From Cryptomeria japonica (lineage: Eukaryota; Streptophyta; Pinopsida; Cupressales; Cupressaceae), in the NCBI RefSeq assembly GCF_030272615.1, contig NC_081411.1, positions 833,828,136 to 833,892,135 on the forward strand: a DNA stretch of 64,000 nucleotides, written 5' to 3'. The notes under the pieces are model-generated. The model was not told where the DNA came from, searched no databases, and worked only from the letters and a program-made list of their open reading frames with translations. This document shows positions 46,871 to 58,463 of the stretch, one piece after another. The position numbers and the translations under genes were made by a program. Position 1 is the stretch's first letter; every line of letters starts with the position of its first letter.

Positions 46871-47060
46871 GGTTGAAACCCATTCACAAAGGTCTAGAAG
46901 GGAAGCCGAATAAGCTTTAAGGTCTATAAACATGAGTACTTATGATTTTGATGGAGAGGAATTCTACAATCCATTTGACAATCGTAGGAATATACCAGAC
47001 AATGACAATGCATCTTTGGATTCTGTAGAAGTTGAAGAAACTGATGAAATTATAAGGCAT
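46871..47060 (+). pseudogene. Start of gypsy gag, cut by insertion
   Basis: ATG 46871 reads METHSQRSRREAE-like residues, a TAA, then STYDFDGEEFYNPFDNRRN and an acidic stretch to 47060. The frame stops where the inverted LTR begins. The start is inferred from its position after the leader. Confidence 0.5.
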
Positions 47061-47720
47061 TGATAGGGGGGTGAATCAGTGCAAGCAAAAATAATATGAG
47101 TTTGATCAACAACTTAAACAACTTAAAACTTATCAAGCATATAAGAAATATCACCACATAAGCTAACGCCCAATAAAATAAATTCCACATAACACAATAG
47201 ATTATATGTGGAAAACCCAAAAGGGAAAAACCACGGTGGGAGTTGGTACCCACAAGATTCACTATCTGTAGAATAGAAATCTTGACTCGTTAAGGTCTTA
47301 CAGCTATGCCCTGTTAGGAGCAAACCTGGTTAAGAGTCACCCGGTTAAGGGATTTGAATGGTAAGCCCTGTTAGGAGCAATGACTTGTTAGGATCAACCT
47401 TGCAAGAGGATTTGAGACTCTGATTCAGAGCTACCCTGTTAGGGGATTTATGACTTGTTAGGACCTACCCAATTAGGGGATTTTGCTACTGCAAATTGTT
47501 AGGAAAACAACAATGAAAAGATCTTCAAGTAACACCTTCTGTGTCTGATAAGATCCACTTCTGATCCTTAAAACTTCAACAAAACTTTATTACAAAACTT
47601 CCCTAATCACCGCACATTCTTATTTACAATATTCACTCATGAAATCTCTCTTTACACACATACCAACTTTATACCTCAGCACACTTTTTATAAACATTTA
47701 CATTTAGTCGGCTACAACCT
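47061..47720 (-). repeat. LTR (3' copy, truncated) of the minus-strand fragment
   Basis: Minus-strand LTR with the motif array and the C-rich end. Its 5' start is not clear; the upper limit is approximate. Confidence 0.5.
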
Positions 47721-47779
47721 TGGAACAATTTCCTAGGTTCAATGAATCTAGACAAACTTATGCCATGTCTCTAAAATTA

Positions 47780-49211
47780 TGCTTGCGATCTCTACATGAG
47801 TCTTGATTTGTCCAGCTATCTCCTCCATTGCATCAATGATGCTCATTTCAAGTGTAGCAAGAATGGCTTCAGATTCCTTGTATGCTCCCTGTAAGACTTA
47901 TACCTTCAGTATAAGCTGTGTTTGAAGTTCCTGTAGGGATCTGACTCTCTTCACCTGTTCCTACTCATATACTTTCAGCTTGTGTTGAATTTCTACAACT
48001 GATCTTCCAAAATTAATAGCAGAGTCATTAAGGGGTTTAAATGACTCACTTAGAACCTTAAGTTCATGCTTAGCTTCTTCCCTTTTCTTCTTCAAATCAA
48101 CACAAAATAAGGAAAATGTTGAAACAGTAGAGAGGATTTTACCTCCGGTTTCCAATGCTTCTTTCAAATAATCCTTTTTAGCAGTAAGAGTCACTTTACC
48201 TTTATCAATTTCAGACATTAAGTGCTATGTTCTCTTCTTCTTGTAGTTATTCTCCACACTGATATAAGTTGCATCCTCTAATGGCTTCATCTGCTCTTCG
48301 ACATTAGGAACAAGTTGTCCAAGCTTGTCAATAGATGTGGCAAAATTTCCTATATCAGTCTATGGTAGGAGACTAGACAAAATATCTACTGCATTCCTTA
48401 TGGTCTCTACCTCCTTCTGTTGTTCTTTCATCCTCTTCTTTTTAGCTCAGGATTGCATGGCAGTTGCAATCTCCATCAACTCAGTAGAATTCAGTTTATC
48501 CATGTCCAGGGGTCCTTGGATGCTTAAAGCATCATCTTCTTCTTCATCAACAACTTTCTTCTTAGAATCAAGTGACAAAGGTGTCACTATAGGTTCAGTC
48601 TTTTTTGTCTTATTCTCCTATGTTTCCTCTTTGTTTTTAGTTTTCTCTTCTTGCTTATCTTCATTAATGTCTGTTACCAGTGGCGGTTGAGTATCTACAG
48701 TTTGATTATCTGCCGGTGGCTCATCATCTTGCTTTTCTTCTTCATCTTTCTTTCCTTCCCGTTCCTAATTCTGCTCATGTTGTTCAAACATCTAAACATC
48801 TATACCATACACATCTATATTATTAGCAGTATTATCAACATTATCACCATTATCATTATCAGGAATAAACACCGGTTATGTTTGTGTATTCACCGATTGA
48901 TCATCTAACACAATGTCACCGAGCACAAAATCAGTAGGTTTAACACCTTTTGGAAAATCTTCACCCTTAAGCTTTTCAGGTTCATCATCCTCATCATATT
49001 CCTCTTCAGTAAGAATTAGACCCAAAGATTTCTTTAACAAAATTTTAGTCTCTTGCTTGATTGATTGGGTCTCACCGATTAACATCCTTGTCAGTCTTTT
49101 CTTAGATCTAAAGGAAGATTTTGCTTTCAACAAAATATCATCTAATTCTTCCTTTGTGGCTTTTGTGTGTGTGAAAAGTGGATTTGTATCTGTATATGTA
49201 TTTGAATACAC
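47780..49211 (-). pseudogene. Accessory protein C-terminal part, degenerate
   Basis: Minus-strand frames: 49211-48876 (RSKKRLTRMLIGETQSIKQE, then acidic EEEYDEDDEPEKLKGED), a Lys/Glu/Asp-rich run with stops to about 48240, and 48218-47961 (LTAKKDYLKEALETGGKILS, VEIQHKLKVYE), continuing to about 47780 with likely coiled coil. Same layout and composition as the second half of the 15314-18712 protein. Relationship is by layout; I did not align them. Confidence 0.5.
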
Positions 49212-49230
49212 AACACTTCAATTAAGTCAT

Positions 49231-50117
49231 TAGATGCATGGTTAGTAAATCAATAACGAACAATAAATAATAAAACCATTACAAAGTGACCTATTGCCTT
49301 CTAGTATATGTGAGTTTAGTTTTGCTCTTAGATTTCTTTATGCAACACCAGTGACTAGACCACACCTAAACGAAGGATTTAATCTATATGAGTATGAAAT
49401 TGAGCTAAATTGATACGTGATTAAGCTAGATATGCATGATTAAGCTAATATTATTTAAGTAATATGTAATATCTTCAATGCACAAATCTCAATAAGCCTA
49501 GAGCAAAAACAACATAATAACAATAATCTCCACGTTCTCTTTTTTATAAGAGATGAGGGCCTGAATTTATAGAAAATCCAGAGAGAGACCAACTGTCAAG
49601 ATCGATTAACGATGAGCGACAGAGATTCTCCAAGAAGAAGCACAATCCAAGTGAATTGATTTGATTGGTTGCTTTTCTCAGCTTTAAAGGAAATTGAACT
49701 AATTTTAAGATAAAATGAGAAAAAATGATTTATTCCATATTTTTATATTTTGATATTCAATTGATATTTAATTGATTTAATTGCTTTTCTGAGATTTTTC
49801 AATTTAATTCCATTTTGATTCTTTTTCTCAAATTTTAATTCTTTTTCAAACTAATTCTTTTTTAAATGATTTAATGGAAAATTGATTTATTAATTAAATA
49901 TGCTAGGATATTTAATTAAATAAATAGGATAATTGATTAAAATGATTTACTTGGAATGATTAATTAATTGAATGATTTATTTGCCATGTGACATTGATGG
50001 CTGAGAATTAATTAATTAGGTGCTCACAATTGATTTAATTTGCCTTTGGTTAGGACCTTGGTGATGTAGCCGAGATTAGGGGCCCATGGTTTAGATGACC
50101 ATTTTTAGGGTATTGCA
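49231..50117 (-). repeat. Candidate 3' LTR of the minus-strand Tat element
   Basis: On the minus strand TGCAATACCC at 50117 follows a purine tract AAAGAGGGGCAAA (50118-50130). A CTATAAATTCAGGCCCTC TATA-like block (49555-49572, minus) recalls the solo LTRs. The far end near 49231 is uncertain. Confidence 0.5.
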
Positions 50118-50130
50118 TTTGCCCCTCTTT

Positions 50131-51090
50131 GAATTGATGTGCGAGCAACACATTGATTCAAAGAAAATCTAATGTCGAACAAATTATCAGTTTTGAACTT
50201 GATGGATCACAAACCAATGAGGAATGAGATGTTCAGATTGATTCGAAGCGATGAATTTGAACATGTTGATTAAAGATACCGATCCCGAACATGATTGAAC
50301 TAGGATCGACAAAAAGCGAGATACCGATCTTGAACTTGACAGATCAAGAAATGAGTATCAATCTAGAACTTGATTGAACTAGATTGAGAGGAGATGAAAC
50401 CGATTTCAAACTTGATTGAACAAGAACCGATTAGAGAAAATGTCCAACTTGATTTGATGCGATGAGATTGAACACCTATTTGGATTGAGCATGTGATCAC
50501 TATCAAAAAGACTCTTTAAACCCTTGATTAAGTTTAAATCAATAACCAGCTTGATGAGATGCGATGAAACTGATTACCATTAAGAGACTGATTTAGATGA
50601 AGACAATATCAGCTTGATTTGGTGCGATGAAACTGATATGCCCCTAGAGATTGATTCTATTTTGAATAACAATAAGGTTTTGTTTGATTAATCTTTGATT
50701 TAAAAGATTTTCTGCTTGACTTTAGATGAAGATTTAAAAAATTTCTTGACTTTTGATGATGCAATCGTTGATAATGATGTTGTAATGATGATGCCCCCTC
50801 GAGAGTGAAATCGAAAGATGGCAAGGTTACAATGAGTTTAGGCAATTGAAAGGATAAAATGATGCAGCAATGATAATCTGAGCATGAAGATTTATTGAGA
50901 ATTAAGTTGAAATCAGAATTGATTGGAGCAAAAAAATGATGAGAAAAAATGATCCAAAGATGAAAGTATCAAGTGGTCAACGTTGCGAGATTTTGACTAG
51001 TTTGATCCCAAAAATGGACTCAGGACGGTCGATTTAGTCAAGGGTATAAGTTTCACGTCTATTAGAGCAAGTTGAAAAATTAGGGTTTTC
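50131..51090. repeat. Degenerate repeats of GATGCGATGA / GAACTTGATTGAAC words
   Basis: Between 50160 and 50660 these words recur every 30-60 bases (GCGATGAAACTGAT, CGATGAATTTGAAC, CCGATCTTGAACTTGA). No ORF. The stretch lies just upstream of the mobile-domain gene's TATA box. Confidence 0.55.
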
Positions 51091-51098
51091 TATATAAA
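51091..51098 (+). promoter_or_regulatory. TATA box of the antisense mobile-domain gene
   Basis: TATATAAA followed by GGGTGAAAAGG, about 650 bases upstream of the ATG and 157 bases upstream of a good splice donor. Confidence 0.55.
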
Positions 51099-51247
51099 GG
51101 GTGAAAAGGGTGGTTTTCATTTCATTTTTAGTTTTCAAAGTTTAAAAATTCAAAAACCTTCTCTGGAGCAAAATGGAAATTTCTGAGCATACGCATTGAC
51201 TCAAGCTACAAAGATGACATAATCAACCTAGGAACTATCCCCTTGTG

Positions 51248-51699
51248 GTAAGTGATTGATCTTAAGCTTCTTAAATTTCTAAATTTGTGAATTTCTCATT
51301 TGAATTTTGTTTTAGCTCATTGGCAATTGTTTTATCATACTGCCATGTAGGGTTTGTCGTACGAGTAACTGCTAAATAATTTTTACTTGTATAAAGTTAT
51401 TTATTTTATCATTCTGTGGATACCCTTAGGTCGTACAAGATATTTCATCAGGGCATGTTTAGTCATTCTACATTGTTTAGTGACTCGTATCATAGAGTTT
51501 ACTCATACTGTTCGTGGGCCTTACTCGTACGATTTTCTACCCCTCTGTGTTTACTCGTTTGAAAAATAGTGATCATTTTTTAGCATTGAAACTTGAAATT
51601 TTAATTTCCGTGATTGCTTAGTTGGATTCATGGGCACTTTTGATAGCTTTCTAACTCAATTTGTATTGCGTACTGATGAGATTTTGTTCAATTTTGCAG
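51248..51699 (+). other. Predicted 5'-UTR intron of the mobile-domain gene
   Basis: Donor GTG|GTAAGTGA at 51248 and acceptor CAATTTTGCAG| at 51699, 452 bases, T-rich, with the ATG 46 bases beyond the acceptor. Prediction only. Confidence 0.5.
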
Positions 51700-51744
51700 G
51701 TTAGCTTGTCGGACATATAGTTTTGGTGTACCTAGCCGCCGACC

Positions 51745-53520
51745 ATGAGATTAGTTAGACAACTCTCAGATTCTCAGAGGGCTCATAATGAGGCATGTGG
51801 TTTTGGACACTTATTGCAGATGCCAGATCATCATGTGAATCACAGATTACTAAGTGCATTAGTTCAGAGATTTCATTCAGAGCATAACACATTTCACCTG
51901 CCTATCGAGGAGATGATTATTACTCCCGAGGATGTATACAAGATTTTGAGGATTTTATTTTTCAGGTAGCAGAGTGGATTATGATTCATCTCCTCAGGTG
52001 GGGATCACAACATTACGCATGGTCTTCCAAGATGACAGTTTGATAGTCAAATCTATTTCATGGGATGACCTAATGAGTAGATATGGAGGGAGATTTCTTG
52101 TTGCTTGTGTGTTGGATGGGTTGATAGGATATTTTGTTATGTCAGACAGAGGTCAACAAGGATTCTTGTGTGGCTGGGGTACGATTTTGGAGATGTTAGT
52201 GGCTCAGCATGGGAGATTAGGTTGGGGATCTTGCTTGCTGGCATACATGTATCATGAGATGCATGAGATCGCATACCGAGATGCGAAGAGCATGGCTATA
52301 TGAGTTCTTATTTTACAGATATGGGCATGGGAGCATATCCCAGTTTTTAGGCCAGTGGTTGATGATTCGAGAGAAGCATATCACCCCATTGTGTGTCAAT
52401 ATTCAGGTTACTTGATGCAACCCCACCTGGGCAAGACAAGTTTTTGGAGACGTCAGTTGAATGACTTGATTGCAGTTGTTTGGAGGCCGTACAGGGGGTT
52501 AGAGGAGTGGGATGACTGGAGGTGTGAGCAGAGATTGATGTTCATGACACGCCCACTCATTGGGAGATCACAGATGGTGATCGAGTGGTTTGTTGTTAGT
52601 CGGGTGATGAAGTAGTATGGGCGAGTGTAGGCTATATCTCAGGAGTTTACTGGTTACACTCTGTTTGGGGATGAGGAGAGGAAGGGGGGGTCCGAAGTTA
52701 TCATACACTTTAGCTGTATAGGTGATCATAGGCCTCCAACCATAACGCTGGGATTATCTAGAGGATATTGTTGATGCGAGGGTGACCCTAGAGTGCAGAG
52801 ATGATTCTTTGAGACATCCATTCTCGCGGTTCACAGACCCAGGAGAGCAAGCACCTCAAATTGATGAGGGTGGAGAGGATGTACTAGTGCAGATACAAGG
52901 ACCGATTCAGGTACAAGGATAGGCTCAGGCATAGGGATGAAGAGCAGATCTACCGAGGCGGACAAGAGGTGATCTTGGTGCGAGCAACAGTAGGGTAACA
53001 ATGATTGGGCAACAACGGAGGAGAGAGGGTGGCTCATTCGGTGTAGAGACTAGAGGTGGTATTAGCGGCGAGGGGGAGATGGGAGAGAGAGCTTCCCCTT
53101 GACAAGTGCGATAACAGAGGGATGAGCTGATAGAGGGAGGAGAGGAGGAGATACCTCGGGGACAAAAACCAGTAGATATGATCTGTACGCTAAGAGGGAA
53201 GGTGAGGACTCTCTAGACATAGCTAGAAGTCACGCAGACTCAGATAGCGGAGCGGGATTGATGGATCACAGAGAGAGATCAATAGCTACCGAGTATGAGA
53301 GAAGACAATGACAACCTCCAGCATGAGGTTGTACACCAAATGAGTAGGGTGACGTATTACGTGGCATCTTATAGTGCAGTGGTGCTAGCAGATAGGCAGG
53401 TTGTGCCTTATTCGTAGTATATGGCTCAGTTAGAGGGAGCTAGGGCACCTAGATAGGATGATGCCCCTATTTAGCAGCCACCACCTCCTCCTCCAGGCGA
53501 CGAGGGAGAGGCAGAGAGTT
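51745..53520 (+). pseudogene. Plant mobile domain (PMD) protein, antisense extra ORF of a Tat element, degenerate
   Basis: ATG 51745 starts RLVRQLSDSQRAHNEACGFG. PMD hallmarks follow: RFHSEHNTFHLPIEEMIIT, EDVYKILRI, ISWDDLMSRYGGRFLVACV, DRGQQGFLCGWG, IWAWEHIPVFRPV, WRPYRGLEEWDDW. The frame shifts near 51966, has a TGA near 52300, TAGs near 52613 and 52628, and a shift near 52690. The C-terminal part (to about 53520) is Arg/Gly/Glu-rich with a coil around ERDWWITERDQ and a Pro run. PMD proteins are known both as host genes and as extra ORFs of Tat/Ogre-type elements, sometimes in antisense. Here it lies opposite to the pol at 55223-58461 and between it and the candidate 3' LTR, which fits the second case. 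Confidence 0.75.
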
Positions 53521-54837
53521 AGATTTTTAGATGTCTCCCAGATTTTGTACCCCATTTTTGTACTCGATATATTTATTGCTCCGATAGACATTGTATATGA
53601 CATTTGATATCATTTGTACCCTTTGACATTGATATGTGGTGAGATATATATATGAGTTTGCGGTTTGATCTAATTGTACTTGTGCTATTGATATGAGATG
53701 ATTTATGATATGTCTTTCTATATGCTTTTGTTCTATATAGATATATTTCTTTTCAGTATGTATGTATGTAATGTAGATGAATATGGATGTTTTTGTTTCT
53801 TTTTCATATGCAATAAATGATAAAAATGATGAGCTAATGATGTAAATGTATTCTTTTTTTGTTTTTTTCTTGTAATAATATGAATGCAAATGAATGTTGA
53901 ATGAAATTATGGATCTATATATGATATACTCAAGAATGCAACGAACATCTCATGTAAGATTTTAGATTTTGGTGATCAAGAACTCAATGTTGATAAATAA
54001 ATCAGTTGACCACTTGGCGAAGAAATGATGATTGTTGTGAAGTCAAGCTCTCATTCAAAGAACATAGAGAGATTGTATTATGCTAAAATCACTTGTAATG
54101 CACAAAATTAAGAATGAATGCAACCTAAAACTGAGTCATTGGATTTTAAGTTGTTTTTTTATCATCACTAAGTATTTTTACAATGTTGGAAATAGACATA
54201 AGAATCAAGGCACGAAGAGCCAGGATGACTTGAATGTCACATCCATGAAAACACACCAAACAAAGTAGAGTTCCTTCCTTATGCAATATTTTTTTTATCT
54301 TGTCTGCAATGACCCTTTTATCGTTCATATCCTAGGACAGATTAAGCATGCATCCATATTGCATAATAAAGAAATTTTTTCAAAATAGACAAGGAAATGA
54401 TTCCAACTTCCCTGTAGCATACAAATAAATGAAGTCGAGGTATGTATGGCGATTTCACCTTGATGTGAAGGCACTTATCACATACACCCAGCTTATGAGA
54501 TTTTTTCAGATCATGAGAATCATTCCTACAAGCAGAAAATAAAGAAAACTATTATGCCCCAAGTCTTTGCTCCTCTTAGTTGAGATAGTCTTCCTCAAGT
54601 TACTCAGAGGGAATAATAATTGAAAACTAAGTTAAAAGACAACATTCAAAGAAAATTTCAATCAGAGCTCAAACAGTTTTCAGTGTTCTTGCTTTATGTG
54701 TTTATTCGGTCGTAAAACTCGGTAGTGGATAGGAGACAAGTGGCTGACTTAGATTGGATGACCTGGTTAAACTACTTAGGACCTTTAAATTGACCAGTTG
54801 AGTACCCTAAGACCAAGACATTGATCGGTTTCAAGCC
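53521..54837. other. Non-coding spacer between PMD gene and pol
   Basis: AT-rich, with short TATG/TATA-type simple repeats (53650-53780). No gene seen. Confidence 0.5.
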
Positions 54838-55059
54838 ATGAGGGTTCCAAGAAGAACGAAGGTGTCACGAAAGCGACTAAAGGATATATACGAGCTAAAG
54901 AAAAGATGTAGAAAAGCAGGAAATGCCAAATTTGTGTTGATAGATGGAGCGCTCGAGTACAAGAGGCACCTGTTTACCAGGTTTTCATTTGCTTGGAAAA
55001 GATTCTTTCTTTTTCTTTTTTACTACCATGGTGCCTGTTTACCAAGTTTTCACCAAGGC

Positions 55060-55126
55060 ATTTTTCTTTTATATTTTGATTTTTTTCTTCTTTTCTTTTT
55101 TCTCCTTTTTTTTTTTTCCTTTTCAG
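55060..55126 (-). other. Long polypurine tract on the minus strand
   Basis: About 65 bases nearly all T/C on plus, so A/G on minus, shortly after the pol end. It may serve as an internal purine tract of the Tat element; simple low complexity is the alternative. A TTTTTAGAATTTCTTCA duplication follows (55137-55190). Confidence 0.4.
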
Positions 55127-55222
55127 GACTTTTCTGATTTTTAGAATTTCTTCAAGACTTTTTTTTATTTTTAGAATTTCTTCAGGACTTTTGCATTGTA
55201 CAGATTGCTAGAGCAAAGAATG

Positions 55223-56345
55223 CTAGGTGTAGAATTTTTTCAAGTGGATGGTGTTGATCGGTTCACGAAGTTGTTATCCTTCCGATGTTGAGAGTTGATA
55301 AGTGCTAGAGCCAAAGGCTGCAGTAATGATGTAGGGACCCATCCAGTTGGGTTCAAACTTTCCCTTTTGTTCTCAAAACTGTTAATTTTTAGGATTCTCT
55401 CTTAAAACAAGGTCACCAACCTGAAATTATCTATGTCAAACTTTCTTGTTATAACCTCTGGACATTCTCTTCTGATAAGCTCGTAGGTGATCAAACACTA
55501 CTTGCTGACATTTATCTAGAAATTCGAGTTCTTGCAATCTAGATATTTTGTGTTCTTCATCAGTGACAAGACCTTGCAGAGAAACTCTCAAAGAAGGGTT
55601 TTCCACCTCTATAGTCAAGACTTCTTCAACCCCATATTTTAAAGCAAAAGGTGTAGCTCCTATAGGTGTTCTGATGCTTGTTCGATAAGCCCATAGTGCC
55701 AGATTGAGTTGCAGATGCCAATCCTTTCCAGATTTGTTGACCGTTCTGTGTAAGATAGTCGGCAATTTTTTGTTAGATGCTTCATCCTTGCCGTTACCTT
55801 GAGGGTAATATATAGAAGACCAATTCAGTTTGATTTTGAACTTTTCGCAGAGCTCATCTAGATCCTTATTTTTGAACTGTCCTCCATCGTCAGTCACAAT
55901 CGAAGAAGGTATTCCATATCGACAAATGATATAGTTAAGGATAAACATAGCTACCCATTTGTTAGTTGCTTTGATTAGTGGAACTACTTTAACCCACTCG
56001 GTGAAGTATTCAGTAGGAGTTATGATAAAATTTTGTACATTAGAGGATGCAGGATAGATTTGGCCGATGAGATCAAACGCCCATTGCTGAAAAGGCCAAT
56101 GTGTGATAAAAGGTATTAGCTCTCTGGCTGGAGCATGTATGAGATGCCCATGTAGCTGACATTTATCATAAGTTTTGGCAAATTTTATAGCATCTTTTTC
56201 CATATCTGGCCAATAGTAGCTATCCCTTAGCAGTTTCCAAGCCAAAGTTAGACCGTTTGAGTGAGATCCACAAATACCTTCATAGACTTCAGATAATACA
56301 TGTTGGGACTCTTCAAATTCTAGACACCTAAGCAAAGTACTATCC
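55223..56345 (-). pseudogene. Tat-type integrase, degenerate
   Basis: HHCC zinc domain: GICGSHSNGLTLAWKLLRDS with a second His now lost or altered, then YDKCQLHG near 56150. Core: D in AFDLIGQI, D in VTDDGGQF, E in GNGKDEASNKK, so D-D-E is visible. The C-terminal GPY region (FQVGDLVLRENPK, KFEPNWMGPYIITAAFGSSTY, INTIHLKKFY) ends at a TAG at 55223-55225. Stops near 55436 and 55350-55425 break it. The 303-codon open piece is 55436-56347. Confidence 0.83.
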
Positions 56346-56350
56346 AAACC

Positions 56351-57010
56351 TCACCTATACAAATCGTTAGCAATGATGACATATCGTGGAGAGTTTCGGA
56401 TTAGGTTTCTTTTCTCATTACGGGTAAGGTTATCAGGGATAATTTGGTAATGTAAGTAAGAGTAGATATGACTATAGCGAGATGAGTCATGTACAATAAT
56501 AGAATAGATCATCTGAGACCCAGGGGAATGATAAGAAGGATAATGAAGCTCTTCCACCAGGAATTCATAGCGATACTCAAATTCTTGTAGATGTGGTATA
56601 GATGCCAATGTAGCCATAGTATTTGCTACTCTGTTTGTTGATTTGGAAATCTGCTGAAATGATACAAAAGTAAAGTATTTCTTAAAGTCATCAACCATTC
56701 TTTTGTAGGGAATTAGTTTTTCATCCCGATTTTGATATATATCATCGACCTGGTTGATTATTAGTTGAGAGTCACCATAGATGTGTAACTCAACCACTTT
56801 TCATTCAATAGATAGCTTCATTCCATTTACCAAAGCTTCATATTCTGCAATATTGTTTGTACAAGGACAAAGGATCTTGTAAACCTTTGAGATTGAATAT
56901 CTTTGAGGAGTGATAAAAAGAATCCCAGTACCAAAACCTTGTTGAGTAAAAGACCCATCAAAGAACATTTTCCAGGATCACCGAGTAAGGTGCATGATGG
57001 ATTCATCAAG
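56351..57010 (-). pseudogene. Second (archaeal-type) RNase H of the Tat element, degenerate
   Basis: After the first RNase H a second domain reads FFDGSFTQQGFGTGILF, NNIAEYEALVNGMKLSIE and VVELHIYGDSQLIINQV. The D-E-D set is present, but the last acidic site reads VANTM where the family has A-D (codon AAT at 56621-56623 on plus as ATT). An extra RNase H between RT-RNase H and integrase is a mark of the Tat lineage. A frame break lies near 56800. Confidence 0.78.
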
Positions 57011-58461
57011 AAATTCTATGTGTAAAGGTTGATTGTCTTCAAGTGGAGCATTAGCAAGTTGATCTACAATGAACTTTCCTTTGATAGCTTTGTGTTCTAT
57101 ATATTCAATGTAAAATTCTGTAAGAATCATAACCCACTTAGCCAATTTCCCTATAAGCATTGCCTTGCTGAGAAGATATTTGAGCGGATCTATATTAGCC
57201 ACCAGTTTGATATAATGTGCTAGCATGTAATGTCTTAATTTCTGTGATGCGAAGACCAATGCCAGACAAGATTTCTCAATAATAGTATAGTTCATCTCAT
57301 AGGACACCAATGTCCAGCTAATATAATATATATCTCTTTCCTTTTTATTCTCATCGTGTTGAGCCAAGAGTGCCCCTAGTAAGGTATCAATAACTGATAT
57401 GTAGAGTATCAAGGGTTTGTTTTGAATCAGTGGCATTAAGATAGGTGGATTAGAAATATATTCCTTGATTTTCTTTAGATGTTGTTCATAGTCTTCATCC
57501 CAGGTGTAGGTAACTCCTTTCCATAAAGCTTTTGTCAATGGTTGAGCTTTATCTGCGAGCTAAGAGATGAAACGTCGTATTGATTGGAGCCACCCTTGTA
57601 GAGTCCTCATTTGATAGCCTTAACTTTTTTTGGGTCCATTTCAATTCCTTTCACTAAAACAATGTATCATAGGAGTTTTCCAGATGTGACTCCAAATGCA
57701 CATTTCTTGGGATTTAACCCGAGTTTAAATTTTTTCTTCCTGTCTAAGATTGGACCCAGTTCTGAGAGATGTGTTGATATTTTCATAGATTTGAGTAGAG
57801 TATCATTGACATAGTCCTCCAGTTTTTTGTGCATCATATCATAAAAAAATGTTGTTACAACTCTTTGATAAGTGGCGTCTGCATTCCTTAAGCCGAAGGG
57901 CATTACATTCCCCCAGAAAGTTCCTGATGCACATGTGAACGTGGTTTTCTCTTGATCCTCAGATGCAATTTTGATATGATTTTATCCCAAAAAACCATCC
58001 ATTAGAGAGTACATTTCATAACCAACAGTCATGTCCACTATCATGTCTATGTTGGGAAGTGGAAAATCATCTTTTGGACAAGGTTTGTTTAAATCTCTGA
58101 AATCTGTGCAAACACGTATGGATTTGTCAGGTTTGGAAACATGTAAAATATTACATAGCCATTTAGTGTAATCAATTGCTCTGATGAATCCATCTTTTAG
58201 TAATTTTTCTAACTCAGCCTTAACAAGTAATGCAACATGAGGATGCATTTTTTGGAGTTTTTGCTTAACAGGTTTAACTTCGACAGCGATATAAAGATGA
58301 TGCATTATGAGGTCAGGATATAGACCTGGCATATCAGCATATGTCCATGCAAAATTGATCTTCTTTTCTATGAAGAAATCAACAAATTCTTTCAGTTCTT
58401 TTGTTGATAAGGATTGAGCTACATGTATGATATGCTGAGTTTCTTCTATTCCAATGTTCAC
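57011..58461 (-). pseudogene. Tat-type RT and first RNase H, degenerate
   Basis: RT: FAWTYADMPGL, KAELEKLLKDGFIRAIDYTKW, IRVCTDFRDLNKPCPKDDFPL, TFTCASGTFWGNVMPFGLRNADATYQRV. The active site reads YVND at 57802-57813 where RT has YVDD. First RNase H and its lead-in: ALLAQHDENKKERDIYYISW, YEMNYTIIEKSCLALVFASQ, HYMLAHYIKLVANIDPLKYL. Stops near 57980, 57667 and 57560. Its N-terminal side is cut at 58463 by a copia LTR, and the gag/protease must lie beyond the window. Confidence 0.84.
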
Positions 58462-58463
58462 TA

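Larger units (their letters stand above)
43840..47060 (+). mobile_element. 5' part of a plus-strand Tat-type gypsy element
   Basis: An LTR (43840-44628), a primer-site-like block, a long leader and the first 190 bases of a gag-like ORF, which is cut at 47060 by a nested fragment. The LTR starts TATAGACACCTAAAATTG (the usual TG mutated to TA) and ends CGTCTACA. The remainder of the element is not visible in this window. Confidence 0.7.
47061..49230 (-). mobile_element. Fragment of a non-autonomous LTR element (minus strand)
   Basis: The LTR end TGATAGGGGGGTGAATCAGT at 47061 is the inverse of the C-rich LTR tail seen in the copia elements. The TTAACCGGGT array follows (inverted, 47320-47480), then minus-strand coding for a protein like the tail of the 15314-18712 accessory protein. 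No RT or integrase. The 5' end is missing near 49230, and no purine tract is visible between coding and LTR, so it is internally deleted. Confidence 0.6.

Noticed and set aside
48325-49233. Plus-strand ORFs rich in Ser/Phe at 48325-48690 and 48913-49233
   Set aside because: They mirror the Lys/Glu-rich minus-strand coding and have no motif of their own.
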